From Panax quinquefolius (lineage: Eukaryota; Streptophyta; Magnoliopsida; Apiales; Araliaceae): 64,000 nt of DNA. The position numbers and the translations under genes were made by a program. The notes under the pieces were generated by a model, which was not told where the DNA came from, searched no databases, and worked only from the letters and a program-made list of their open reading frames with translations. Positions 48,013-59,266 of this stretch are shown here, in pieces; positions within the stretch are counted from its first letter, which is position 1, and the number at the start of each line of letters is the position of its first letter. The DNA is taken from assembly GCA_020205615.1 (NCBI GenBank), contig CM035173.1, positions 47,289,617 to 47,353,616 of the forward strand. The letters are read 5' to 3'.

Positions 48013-48022
48013 CTATAAATAG
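48013..48022 (+). promoter_or_regulatory. TATA box of A4 5' LTR
   Basis: CTATAAATAG, followed by GAAGCTCATTCCTTC; identical in the 3' LTR at 53899-53908. Confidence 0.7.
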
Positions 48023-48168
48023 AAGCTCATTCCTTCATTATTTTCTTTATTTAATTCACTTTGAAACTCAGAGAGAGAAATTATAGAGAAAAGCTATAGA
48101 GAAAATCTATAGAGAGAAAGAAGAAGAGTATTCGGTACTTCACTACTTTGATATCCCGGTGTCTTTTA

Positions 48169-48177
48169 CGGTAAGGG
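48169..48177 (+). promoter_or_regulatory. Putative 5' splice donor in A4 LTR
   Basis: ACGGTAAGGG, GT at 48171, about 150 bp after the TATA box. GGTAAGGGRTRTTATTT is kept at the same place in the A3, A4 and A5 LTRs. An acceptor-like TTGTTTTGTGGCAG ends at 50083, 9 bp before the gag ATG. Confidence 0.35.
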
Positions 48178-48238
48178 ATATTATTTGTTGTGTACGTAAG
48201 GGGTATTATTTCTTTTGTATTCATGAAGAGAACTTCTA

Positions 48239-48760
48239 TTATTCCATCTTTATTATTCTCGTTGGAATAACTCAGATAATGTGATTCTACCCTATACTTG
48301 GTGATTTCGTTGTTATTCTATTCGTTATTATTACGTTGGAACATCCGTTCAGGTTTTTTACGCGGACTGGTTAAAATCTTTTTATTATTCTGTTGGAACA
48401 TTCATGTCGTGCTTTACGCATGGGACTGGTTAAAATCTTTATTATTCCATTCTTTATTATTCTGTTGGAACATCTTTTCGGTGTGAATTTCACCTGACCT
48501 GGTTCCGTCATTTAGTATTCTGTTGGAATAACCTGTCTATGCAAAGTACCACATGCATGGTGATTTCTGTTGTATTCCATTCTTTAATATTCTGTTGGAA
48601 TATCCGCTTGCAAGATGCGTATTACACCGATTCGGTTCCATATTTATTATTCCGCATTTATTATTCTCATTGGGAATAACTTTCGTCTGCATGCGGTTTC
48701 TATCGCATGCATGGTGAATCCTTCTGTTATTCCATTCTTTATTATTCTATTGGAATAACC
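48239..48760 (+). repeat. Tandem hairpin repeats in A4 5' LTR
   Basis: About seven units of TTATTCCATTCTTTATTATT followed by CTGTTGGAATAAC. The TTATTCC/GGAATAA arms could form a stem. The 3' LTR has the same array at 54118-54660. Confidence 0.75.
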
Positions 48761-49907
48761 TGTCTATGTGGATTATCACATGCATGGTGAATGATCCTTT
48801 GTATTCATTCCTTATTAAATTGTGGAAATGATCTGCATACGTGGATTACCGCATGGCGGGTGAAAATCCATTTGCAGTTTCATATATTCTTATTTATACT
48901 CAGTTGGTTAAAGTTTTGACTTCTATGCTCCATGAAATTAGTGGAATATCCTTGATATTTGCGCTTCATCCAGTATATTTTCATGAAAATATTCTTCTGA
49001 GCATTTTTGAATTTTACTCTATAAAGAAGTATCATGTTGACAATTTGGACGTTATTAGTTCTTGGATAAATTAATTCTTGAACTTGTTTATTGAATTATT
49101 ATGTCATTGACATCATCCTCATGTTATATTATGTTGAAAGTCATCTTTGGCTTACGTCCATAGATGGACTTAGTATGATTATGACCAGGGATCATTCGGT
49201 ATAATCATGACCTATAATAAATGATGTGATAAAAGTCCTCAGTGGTCTGTAATGCATTGATAAATAGTTTTTGGTATGATTATAACCAGGGTTTATTCGG
49301 TATAGTCATAACCATTGATGATTTAATGAAAATCCTTGACCAAGTAATGCTGGGGATGATTAGATGTGGTGGTTTATTTATTTAATTTGAGTCTCAAATG
49401 ATAAAAATGATGAAAACCTTTTAAAACCCAAAAGATAGTAGACTTTATTCTCTACTTGACTCTTTTAATGGATTGCATATTCTGCTGCAGTTAAACTGGT
49501 TGTCTATTGTATTTTATCAGTTTAACATTGTTGAAGACTATTGATAATTTATTCTACATTATCTTAGTCATAATATTTCTTACTGGGCTAGTTGAGCTCA
49601 CCCTTTCTTTCACTGTTCTCTTCAGGAAATGAGAATATAGCTGGGACGAGTCGGGGAAAAGAGTGATGGTCCTGAAGATAGCATTAGTAGTCCTCACTAT
49701 TCTGTTAAATAGTATGACAATAAATGTAATGAGGACTCCTTGAGTATGGATATTGTCTAGATGACAATATTCCTATTAGAACTCTCAGTTTATGAATTGT
49801 CGTATGTTACACGACAGTTGTATAATTAAGTTTGTATTTGTATTTTGTACCATGTATTTGGCGACTCAGAATGGGTGATGAATACCTAATTTTGGGGGCG
49901 TCACAGT

Positions 49908-49920
49908 TGGTATCAAAGCT
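49908..49920 (+). other. A4 primer binding site (iMet tRNA)
   Basis: TGGTATCAAAGCT, 2 bp after the LTR end; same variant as A2. Confidence 0.8.
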
Positions 49921-50092
49921 TAGGGATATGATCCCTGGCTAAGATGTGAGACAAGAACTAGGAGGGGAGAGACGGGGAATTCCTTCGCTAGTATGACCTA
50001 CCTAAGTTTATGTGGTATTTATTTGGTCGGTTAGAGTATAGGGATAATATGTGATATGTTATTTAACCCTTGTTTTGTGGCAGTATTTGAAA

Positions 50093-50446
50093 ATGACATC
50101 TGAAAATATTGAGATAAGTAATGAAGCACATGAGACCGTTGAGTTAGCTCAACCAAAAGGTAATGAGCAACAACACGATAATAATCATACCAGTGGCAAC
50201 GGCTATCGGAACAATGATAACCATCGTGGGGGAAATTATCATGCCAAGAATGGTAACCACTTCGGTGGTAATCATGGCAAAGATAATAGAAGTGGAAATT
50301 GCAAGAAGAAAAGGTCATTTAGCCCAATTTTGTCGTGCACCAAAGTCAAGTCCAGCTGGGACGGTGGCACCAAAGTCGGATACGGACAAAACAAAGTCGT
50401 TGGTTTTAGGAAGAGCGTTTTTCATGACTTTTCAACAAGTGAGTAA
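50093..50446 (+). pseudogene. A4 gag with core deleted
   Basis: Starts MTSENIEISNEAHETVE like other family A gags, then jumps in frame to the Asn/His/Gly-rich linker (RNNDNHRGGNYHAKNGNHFG). The whole Retrotrans_gag domain, about 750 bp in A2, is missing. After GNCKKK the zinc knuckles are also gone and the sequence continues in another frame. It cannot form capsid, though the N-terminus and linker stay open for 117 codons. Confidence 0.75.
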
Positions 50447-51195
50447 ACCGAACGAAGATAGCACGGGTTAGTTAATTATAAATTCTTGTGAAGTCTATAC
50501 CTTATTAAATATCGGTTCTACCCATTCTTTTATCTCTCTTGCTTGCGTTCAACGTGTAAATTTGACTCTAGAGAAGTTAGACTTTGACTTATTGGTTGAA
50601 ACTTCGTTAGTAGGAGCCTTCGTTACCTCCACTGTTTATAAATCTTGTCGATTCAAATCGACACTTTCACGTTACCTGTCGATCGTATCTTTTTGAAAAT
50701 ACTTGCCTTTGATTTTAAGAATCAATTGGTTAACTACTCATCATGCTTTTCGTAAGGTTGTTAACTTTTATATTCATAACAACCCTGTTATACGAATTCA
50801 AAGTAACCAAACCCTAAAGTTAATCACTGTTATATCAAGCCATAAGTAAAGAGCCCCGATCCTTTCGTTGTTGACTTTCTTATGTGGAATGCACCAAAGC
50901 GAGACTTTCTATAGACGACGTCATGAATGACGATGACAAGTTGATAGGTATCATTGTGAGGTGTTATCTAGGTTAAGGGATAGAAGTCACAGTTGGTATC
51001 AATGTGACGTACTATCCAAGTCTTGGATGAGAGTAACAGTTTTGAATGATATTTCTATCATTAATAAATTTCTTGACATATTCTTGAAGACCTCCTAGCC
51101 TACCCTAGAGCGTGAAATCGAATTTTGTATTGACCCCAGTACAAAAACTCATTTCTTAAACCCTCAAATATTTCTTCAACAAAAAGGATCTGTTT
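50447..51195 (+). pseudogene. A4 protease remnant and RT deletion junction
   Basis: 50500-50660 reads the protease region, but the active-site Asp is Asn (NIGSTHSFIS at about 50515-50545). About 51130-51180 carries the fusion of pre-RT sequence to RNase H sequence at the same point as A2. No RT is present. Confidence 0.7.
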
Positions 51196-53055
51196 ACGTT
51201 GATTATGATGAGAGTCATAACAAAGTATTGGACTGATGAAAATCATGGGTATATAAAGTATTAGTAAGTGTTATGATGAGTTAGGTTGGTTATTATGTGA
51301 AAACATGAAAGTTTCTTAGAAATCACAAAGGGTTGAAAAATCAGATTTTGGTGAAAACGTAACATGAAATTCAATTAACCATATCTCCTATTATATTTCG
51401 AATTTTTGAGTGTGGTCAAGTCCTAGAGTTGGATCTATGAGTCTTATAACTTATCCAAGTGGAATCACTGGAAAAAGTGTTGTAGATTTTCGTGTGGACT
51501 GATTTTAGCAAAGGAGACAAAAGCTGTAAAAACCGAAAAAGCTACTGTCTAGATTTTTAAAAGGGCATTTTTGTCCACTTAATTTGTGAGAAAAATTCCA
51601 GCCTTTTGGGACATGAAAGTATATAGTATAAAGAACATCCTGTCCAAAAATGAGCTCATTCCGACTTAAAATGAGCAAGTTATGACCATTTCAATATTTA
51701 GGTTTTTTTGATGAAAAACGCTATAACCGGAGTTCTATAACTCCGATGACCATGAAATTTAAACTTGAGGCTCGTATTAACATGTGTAAGATCTTGCCAA
51801 GATTTGGAAATTTTTGGAGTTAACCTTGAGGTAGCTAATTTCTTAAGGAATTAATTAGAGATTGATTTTTGAAAAATAGTAAATGAATTTTAAAAATTCC
51901 TAGAAAAATATGTTTTCATTATGGGACTATATTATGCTAAATCCCAGAAAAGAAATATTTTTGGGACTGATTTGGTATTTTTCATGAAAATAGTTTAGTT
52001 ACGAACATATGAGTTAAATATGTTATGTGAAGTAACAAAGTTGAAAATAGGATTTTATGGCTAGAGAATCCTATATAGAGTATATGCATATTTTTTGATG
52101 AGGATTTGATCATTGGTGATGATATCTTATGAGTATGACATTTTGAATGATTAAATGCATTATATGGTAAAAGCGTAAACAATTGAAATAAATTGTTTAT
52201 AAATTTAAGAAGTGATTAAAATATTGTTATAATATTAATGATATTAGATTATGAGATTATTAAGTGATTGATAACATGGGGATATTCTTGAATCTGGATA
52301 AATTATATTATAAATATTTAATATTTATCCTTTATTTCATTTGATTGATTCTTTATATCATTATCCTCATGCTTATATTGTGTTGAAAGTCATCGTGGCT
52401 TACGTGCATAGATGGACTTGGTATGATTATGACTGTGGATTGTTCGGGTATAATCATGACCGTAATTGAAAACACGATTATCTTTCGCACGTAGTGCATG
52501 GATAATTTATGCATTGATACTAATGAATACACGATTATCTTTGGTAGTAGTGCATGGATAATTTGTGGTCGTGATACTAATGAATACACGATTATCTTTG
52601 GCCGTAGTGCATGGGTAATTTGTGGTCGTGATACTAATGAATACACAATTATCTTTGGCACGTAGTGCATGGATAATTCGTGGTCGTGATACTAAAGAAT
52701 ATCCTGGGCCTATAGTGCAGGGATGATTCGATGATGTGGATTAATTATTGAGCTGAGTCTCAGCAATGAAATATTAATTCATGGATGTGGAAAAAGTCAT
52801 CTTTGGCCATAGTGCATTGATGGACTTGGTATGATTATGACCAGGGATTATTCGGTATAATCATGATCAGATTGAAAACACGAATATCCTTGGCCAAGAG
52901 TGCATGGATAATTCGTGGTCGTGATCTTATTAAGTTGAGTCTCAAAGATTATTGGTTTCTGATTGTATATCTTTGACTTGTAGTGCAAAGATGAATTGTT
53001 AATGAATATCTTCGTTTGGATTGCAAAGATGAATTTAATGTTTTCAACGATAAAG
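51196..53055 (+). other. 1.9-kb LTR-like block in place of A4 pol
   Basis: Non-coding. The left part resembles chromovirus LTR U3 sequence but does not match the A4 LTRs. The right part (52320-53040) resembles the R/U5 repeats of family A. The segment 51977-52160 recurs at about 62410-62598 in the Copia-like LTR. It ends where the chromodomain tail and polypurine region of family A resumes. Confidence 0.6.
52455..52700 (+). repeat. Four ~60-bp tandem repeats
   Basis: Units of AATACACGATTATCTTTGGC plus GTAGTGCATGGATAATTYGTGG and TCGTGATACTAATG, nearly identical to each other. Confidence 0.85.
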
Positions 53056-53123
53056 GTATTCAAGGTATCCTCACCTCTTTATCATACCAGGTACGTACCC
53101 TAATTTCGAGGGCGAAATTCCAT

Positions 53124-53136
53124 AAGGAGGGGAGAT
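53124..53136 (+). other. A4 polypurine tract
   Basis: AAGGAGGGGAGAT directly before the 3' LTR start TGTGAGACCCC. Confidence 0.85.
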
Positions 53137-55233
53137 TGTGAGACCCCATATTTTATCAATAAAGATTTAATTTTTTTTGAAATAATTTTTAATATTATGG
53201 TGTGAATTTGAGATAATATTATAGTTGTGGGTAGTATTTATAAATTTTGCAAAGTATGCAAGTTGTTATATTATATTCGATTGGTCGGGGAATATTCGGT
53301 TTAGCAGGGAATATTCGTACAACGGCTCAATCATTGGTGGACCCCACAACAGAATTATTGTCGAATTGAGAAAATGACAAAATTTTTTTATTAAAATAAC
53401 GGCGGAAGTTTTACCGTTGATACTGTTGAACTACTCGGTAGTAAAAGTACAGTAATACGTGTGGTTGCATAGTAGCACACGATATTGATTATTGATGCTT
53501 ATGTGAGAAGTCACTCAGTTTGATTCCATTATTGTCGATTAATAATATGAATTATTATAGCGATAATGACGTTTTGTTTTAATTATTATAGCGATAATGA
53601 CATTTTTTTATTCGTATTATTAATGTAATAAAACAGAAACATCTTTTTATATAAAACAGAATACTTTATTAAAGTTATTCTATAAATAGAATATATTATA
53701 TTTTATTATGCATAGTGTCACATAGTGTTTTGCATAGTGTTTTGAATAGTGTTGCATAGTGTTTGCATAGTAAAATGTTTTTATATAAATAGAATATATT
53801 ATATTTTATTTAAAAGATTTTGCTTTAAATATGGACCGTCAGATTAAAGTAAATCAATCTGGACCGTTCATGGATTAGTTACTATGCATTCTATTTTCCT
53901 ATAAATAGAAGCTCATTCCTTCATTATTTTCTTACGAATTCACTGAAACTCTAGAGAGAGAAATTATAGAGAAAAGCTATAGAGAGAAAATCTATAGAGA
54001 GAAAGAAGAAGAGTATTCTGGTACTTCACTACTTTGATATCCAGTGTCTTTTACGGTAAGGGATATTATTTGTTGTACCCGTAAGGGGTATTATTTCTTT
54101 TGTATTCATGAAGAGAACTTCTATTATTCCATCTTTATTATTCTGTTGGAATAACTTTGATACGCCATGTCACCCTATACTTGGTGATTTCGTTGTTATT
54201 CTATTCGTTATTATTCATTGGAACATCCTGCATCATGCTTTACTTGGGACTCGGTTAAAATCTTTATTATTCGTTGGAACATTCATGTCATGCTTTTACG
54301 CTAGGACTGGTTAAAATCTTTATTATTCCGTTCTTTATTATTCATTGGAACATCTTTTTTGATTGTGAATTTCACACGATTCGTTCCGTCATTTAGTATT
54401 CTCGTTGGAATAACTTGTCTATGCAAAGTACCACATGCATGGTGATTTACATTGTATTCCATTCTTTAATATTACATTGGAATATCCTCGGTGCGTATTA
54501 CACGATTGGTTCCATATTTATTATTCGCATTTATTATTACGTTGGGAATAACCTTTCATGCATGCGGTCTCTATCGCATGCATGGTGAATCCTTCGTTAT
54601 TCCATTCTTTATTACTCTATTGGAATAACTCCATACATGTGGATTATCACATGCATGGTGAATGATCCTTTGTATTCATTCCTTATTAAATTGTGGAAAT
54701 GATCTCGATCGTGGATTATCGCATGGCGGTGAAAATCCATTTGCGATTTCATATATTCTTATTTATACTCGGTTGGTTAAAGTTTTGACTTTATGCTCCA
54801 TGAAATTAGTGGAATATCCTTGATATTTGCGCTTCATCCAAAGATATTTTCATGGAAATATTCTTCGAGCATTTTGAATTTTACTCTATAAAGAAGTATC
54901 ATGTTGACAATTTGGGACGTTATTGGTTCTTGGATAAATTAATTCTTGAACTTGTTTATTGAATTATTATGTCATTGACATCATCCTCATGTTATATTAT
55001 GTTGAAAGTCATCTTTGGCTTACGTCCATAGATGGACTTAGTATGATTATGACCAGGGATCATTCGGTATAATCATGACCTATTATAAATGATGTGATAA
55101 AAGTCCTCAGTGGTCTGTAATGCATTGATAAATAGTTTTTGGTATGATTATAACCAGGGTTTATTCGGTATAGTCATGACCATTGATGATTTAATGAAAA
55201 TCCTTGACCGTGGTACAGGGATGATTAGATGTG
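53137..55233 (+). repeat. A4 3' LTR, truncated (2,097 bp)
   Basis: Starts TGTGAGACCCC, about 96% like the 5' LTR over its first 220 bp by eye. It stops at GATGTGG, equivalent to about 49373 in the 5' LTR, and is joined at a GGG to minus-oriented LTR sequence. TATA box at 53899-53908. Confidence 0.85.
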
Positions 55234-55554
55234 GGTATTCCAACAGTGTTAACGGTAACAACTACGCCGTTATTTATAAAAACTCAAACTTGTCATTTTC
55301 CTCATCCGACAGTTATTCCATTATGGGGCCCACGAATGGTTGCGCCGTCGTACGAATATTCCCCGACAACAAGAATATTCCACGACCAAACAAATATTCC
55401 CCGACAAAAATGAATATTTTATAACCACTTGCTTATTTTGTAAAATTTGCACATTTCACCCATAACCAAAGTATTATATCAAATTAACTCATTATTTCAA
55501 GATAATAAATAGAGAAAATTTAATTTTATTTATAAAAAAAATCGGGGTCTTACA
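55234..55554 (-). repeat. Family A LTR start, minus orientation
   Basis: Matches 26938-27256 of the right A3 LTR copy; LTR start TGTAAGACCCC at 55554. It may be the remainder of the LTR at 46338-47260 into which A4 inserted, with about 0.9 kb lost at the junction. Confidence 0.75.
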
Positions 55555-55988
55555 TTCCTCGTCTCTCCTGGAAGTCTACGAACTCTGAGATCTACTATCT
55601 TGCAGACTACGATTCTGCCTCGATAGCTCTCGAGTTTTCCTTGACTCTCCTAGCAGACTACGATTTCTGGTGTAGTGCTCGACGATCAGACAAGCCTATC
55701 TATTACATCATTAGATCAACCTAACATGCTTGATCTTTCTATATTTATAGTCCTTGTACATCATTTCTTTTCAAGGACTTTACAAAGCTGTTTTGCTTAT
55801 GTAGGATCAACCTAATACATTTGATCAATTTGTTCTAAGTCCTTGTACATATGTTTCTATTATCTATCAAAGGACTTTACAGCTTTTCTTATTGCAAGCA
55901 TTCTTGTATATTCATTCATATATATATATATATATCATAATCAAATCATATGTAAACATGAATATCATTCACACGTTTATTCCTGACA
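55555..55988 (-). repeat. F 3' LTR, partial (434 bp)
   Basis: LTR start TGTCAGGAATAAAC at 55988 next to the polypurine tract. The other end is cut by the family A LTR at 55554; the terminal GGGAACTAACA seen at the 5' LTR is absent. Contains two ACTACGAT words and a short (TA)n at 55917-55935. Confidence 0.65.
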
Positions 55989-56003
55989 ATCTCCCTCTAT
56001 TTG
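55989..56003 (-). other. F polypurine tract
   Basis: CAAATAGAGGGAGAT on the minus strand, preceded by TTTTTGTCATAAT. This is the classic Copia context before an LTR beginning TGT. Confidence 0.8.
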
Positions 56004-56375
56004 ATTATGACAAAAATAGTAAGTGCATATGCATGTTATGAATGAATCTTACGTACAGTGAGCTGTTGTATTTCTAAAACAGATAATCATGAATGTCATT
56101 TATAATAATATGAAATTTAACATACTATGACATCTTACATCCTAGATCTAGAACATACCTAAACAGTTAGAGATGTACCTTTTTGGCTCCATGTATGCTT
56201 CCAGGATGTCTGTTGATTAGCTATTCATCTGTTTGATTCCTTTGCTCCTTCTTCCTTGCTCCCCCTGGGATGTGGAGCTATTCATTTCTTCTTCTTCTGG
56301 TTCTGGCTCTGGCTCCCCCTCAGCCTTAGGCTCATCATCCTTTGGCTCCCCCTTAGATGATGATTCAGCTTCTTC

Positions 56376-59266
56376 TTATGCTGTCTTCTTCTTTGTCTTC
56401 TTGTCTTGTTTCCTTCTACTCTCCTCATTGCCCTTTCTTGAATACTTTTTACTTTGCCTCTTTCTATGCCTCTTTTTCTCCCCCTTTTTATCATTAATCA
56501 TTTGGGAGAGCTGCTCTATGTTGGACATAAGCTGCTCCATCAGATAAGAGGAGTTACCAACTTCAATCTTGAGTTCTTGTTGACTTAACTCAAGTTGCAT
56601 GGAGAGAGATTGATTCATGTTGTCAATCTTGTCAGAGAGGACTTGGAGTTTCTCTTTATTTGTCTTTTGAGCTCGTAGAGCCTCAGCCTTCTGAGCATGT
56701 ATGGCCTTCAGATAGATGTGATCTCTCTCTTTGATTTTGAGAGATACATCAGCCATGGTGGCTTGAATTCTGTCTTGAACTGAGTGATCTTCTGCTTCTG
56801 TCAACCTCATTGACTTTTCATTAATAAGAAATATTTTCTCAACCACCATTTGCCAGAATTCCTCAGCGGCTCTCGCTCCATAGAGTTTGGTCATCCGATG
56901 CCGCAACTTTTCATTGAACATTAGCTTGGACTCTACGATTTTCATCCTTGGACAGATTTTCGAAAGTGTTAACAATCTGAAATATCGTTGAGTACCAATC
57001 GATATTGGAAGATGAAGGGATGTTGGTCAACAGTACTTGAGCAGATAAAGGCTTCTCATTTTGAGCTTGAACACTATCAGTGATAGAGTGGGTAGACTCT
57101 ATGATTATCTCCTTGGTCATAAACCTTCTGCCTTCAGAGTCCACTCTACGATCGTAGGGAATATAGTGATTTTCAGCATGTCGGTAGATCTTGTAGTGGG
57201 GCTTGTCGTTGATCATCATGGTTGCAAACTTCTTAACCCTGGGGAAGTTTTGTCATACCAGTTCTAGATTTAGGAACTGAGAATAGCACCAATTGAAGTA
57301 GCTCTCATCAGCATTAGTATGTGCCTTCAACCATGGCATCCACGGGAAGAACCATCTCATTAGAAGGTCTTCAGAGTCGTACAATATTGTTGTACAGTCT
57401 AATTCCATGTTTTTCCAGTTGTGAAGTACTTCATCTGTGGTCATCCTTATAACTCGAAGTTGTTCAGTTCCGTGATTTATCCATCTTGCTGGTGGTTCTG
57501 CTGATGGCTCATCAAAGACTTCCACTACAATTCTTTTGCTTATTCTAGCTGGAGAGAGAATGGGGTAGTATTCTAGTTCCTCAGATTCCTGATGTACAGA
57601 ATCGGAATCTTTCTCAGTCTCTTCCCTTTTTGAGCTTGAATTTTGCTGATTCCTTTCATCAGATTCATCTATGAATTCTTCTTGCTGCATTTCATTTCCA
57701 GAACCTTCTGCAGCAAGATCTTCCTTTGATTCATCTTCCTCATCACTGGATCTATCCTTAGCACTTACTTCCTGTGATATCGACTCATCATCACTTAATT
57801 CAACGACAGCATTGGAGTGATCATTTTTCCTTTTGGAGGTAATTTGAGCAAGTAGTCTGTAGCTCTTTCTTCTTGTTGGAAATTCAGCTATAGGAGTTTC
57901 AGACTCAGATTCTGAAACTTCTTCATCAATTGACAGGCTTTCTTGACGTTTAGCAATAGTGGGGGCATTTCTTTCTTCATCAGAATCAGTATCTTTTGAT
58001 CCATCATCTAGGCTGATTGGAGCATTTGACTTTGGGAATGGAGTTGGGTCAGCTTGTATCGTGTCTTTATCATCTGAGTAAGTACTCTGAGGGTTAACCA
58101 CAGGGCTTGTGCATTCATCTTCATCAGCAGATGCTGCATTTTCTTCCATTAATCCAGCCTCACCTTCGTGGCTGGATTTTGTTTGTGGGTACTCGGCCTT
58201 GAAACTATCAGTTGCCTTCTCTTCTTCTGACTCTACTTTGTTATATGGACTTTCTTGGGAAGCTGGGGCTTGCCTATTTTCCACCTTAGCTTTCTTTCTT
58301 AATGGCTCTTGAAGCACCCTGTTGCTTCTTCGCTTTGTGGTTTCAGCTTGTTCTTTTTCATCCTTGTCTTTGGTGGAGAGACTTTTTGGTGGGGGCTTGG
58401 ATTTCTTCACACCTCTAGATTTCTTTCTGGATGGTGTGATTTATGTTGATTCAGAGTCATTAGACTTAGAACTTTCTACCTCTCTTGCCTTTCTCTTCTT
58501 TGCAGAGGACTTGCTGCTGCTCCCAATAGTCAGCCTCCTATTTTCCTTGGGATTCTTCTTCCAGTTCACGAACAGTTGTGGAGACATTACCTTGTGAACA
58601 TTGAGAATTTCGCCATCATCATCCTTAATTTTATTCTTCAACTTTTTCTTCAAGATGATACTTAAGAATCTCCCATGAAAAACCTTTGTGAGTGGTTTTT
58701 CAGTTAATCTTTTCTTTTCTTCCTTATCCAGCCACTTAGACATATGATCAAGCAAGATAGCTCCAAAGTTGATGTGTTCCTTTGAAACTATGAGTATATG
58801 ATCTTCATTTATTGGTCAATCACGATTATCGTATGCGGTGTCTTTCAGATAAGATACATTTCCCCACGATTTCAGCAAGAAACTCGAATTCTTCTAGAAA
58901 CTCATTTTTCTTCATGTCCTTCAGACTGGGGTTTCTTCTGTACTGCATAATCTTCTTAGCTTTTTCTGTATCGATCTCTTCCAAGCTTTTCAGATTTCGG
59001 TCAGGAAGACCTAAGCATTGATTGATGTCAGAAGAGTTTAGCTTCAGAATTTGACCCTTAACCTTGGTGGAGAGGATTCCAGATTTTACTGTTGCGTTTG
59101 AATAAACCTCCTTGACCAGGTCATCATATATTCGTGTGTTTTTCTCAAGACATTCTGAGAATCCGGCCTTCTTCACAAGTTCAAAAATGTCCCTGAATTT
59201 CTTCTCGGATTTTTCAAACGTTTTAGTTCCTAACTGAATGCCAGTGATTACTCGCCAATCTGCCAT
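56376..59266 (-). pseudogene. F accessory ORF (Transposase_32-like N-terminus, coiled-coil C-terminus), broken
   Basis: Starts MADWRVITGIQLG at 59266. The N-terminal part shows RIYDDLVKEVYSNATVKSGI and SSDINQCLGLPDRNL, the pattern of the putative plant transposon protein family. FGAILLDHMSKW near 58750-58785 follows after a frameshift (about 58850) and a TGA (about 58805). The middle is Ser/Glu/Lys-rich and acidic (57253-58410, joined in frame across a TAA at 58441 and a TGA at 57253). The C-terminal piece (56376-56975) is a charged coiled coil with a Lys/Arg-rich tail. Restored length would be near 960 codons. It sits just before the 3' LTR, where some Copia elements (SIRE type) have an extra ORF. 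Confidence 0.65.

Larger units (their letters stand above)
47261..49905 (+). repeat. A4 5' LTR (2,645 bp)
   Basis: Starts TGTCAGACCCC and ends TTTTGGGGGCGTCACA. Internal tandem blocks at 48239-48760 have ATTATTCTGTTGGAATAAC-type hairpin words. Confidence 0.9.
47261..55233 (+). mobile_element. A4: non-autonomous family A element, plus strand
   Basis: 5' LTR, primer site, gag lacking its core and knuckles, protease remnant, RT deletion, an unrelated 1.9-kb block, polypurine tract, and a 3' LTR cut off about 540 bp before its end. It shares the RT deletion with A2. It is inserted in a minus-strand family A LTR. The left flank is GGTAG; the right duplication is lost with the deleted end. Confidence 0.8.

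Noticed and set aside
46338..55554. A single family A solo LTR split by A4
   Set aside because: The flanking 5-mers (TGAAT and TTCCT) do not match, and about 0.9 kb is missing at the right junction, so a simple solo LTR is not shown.
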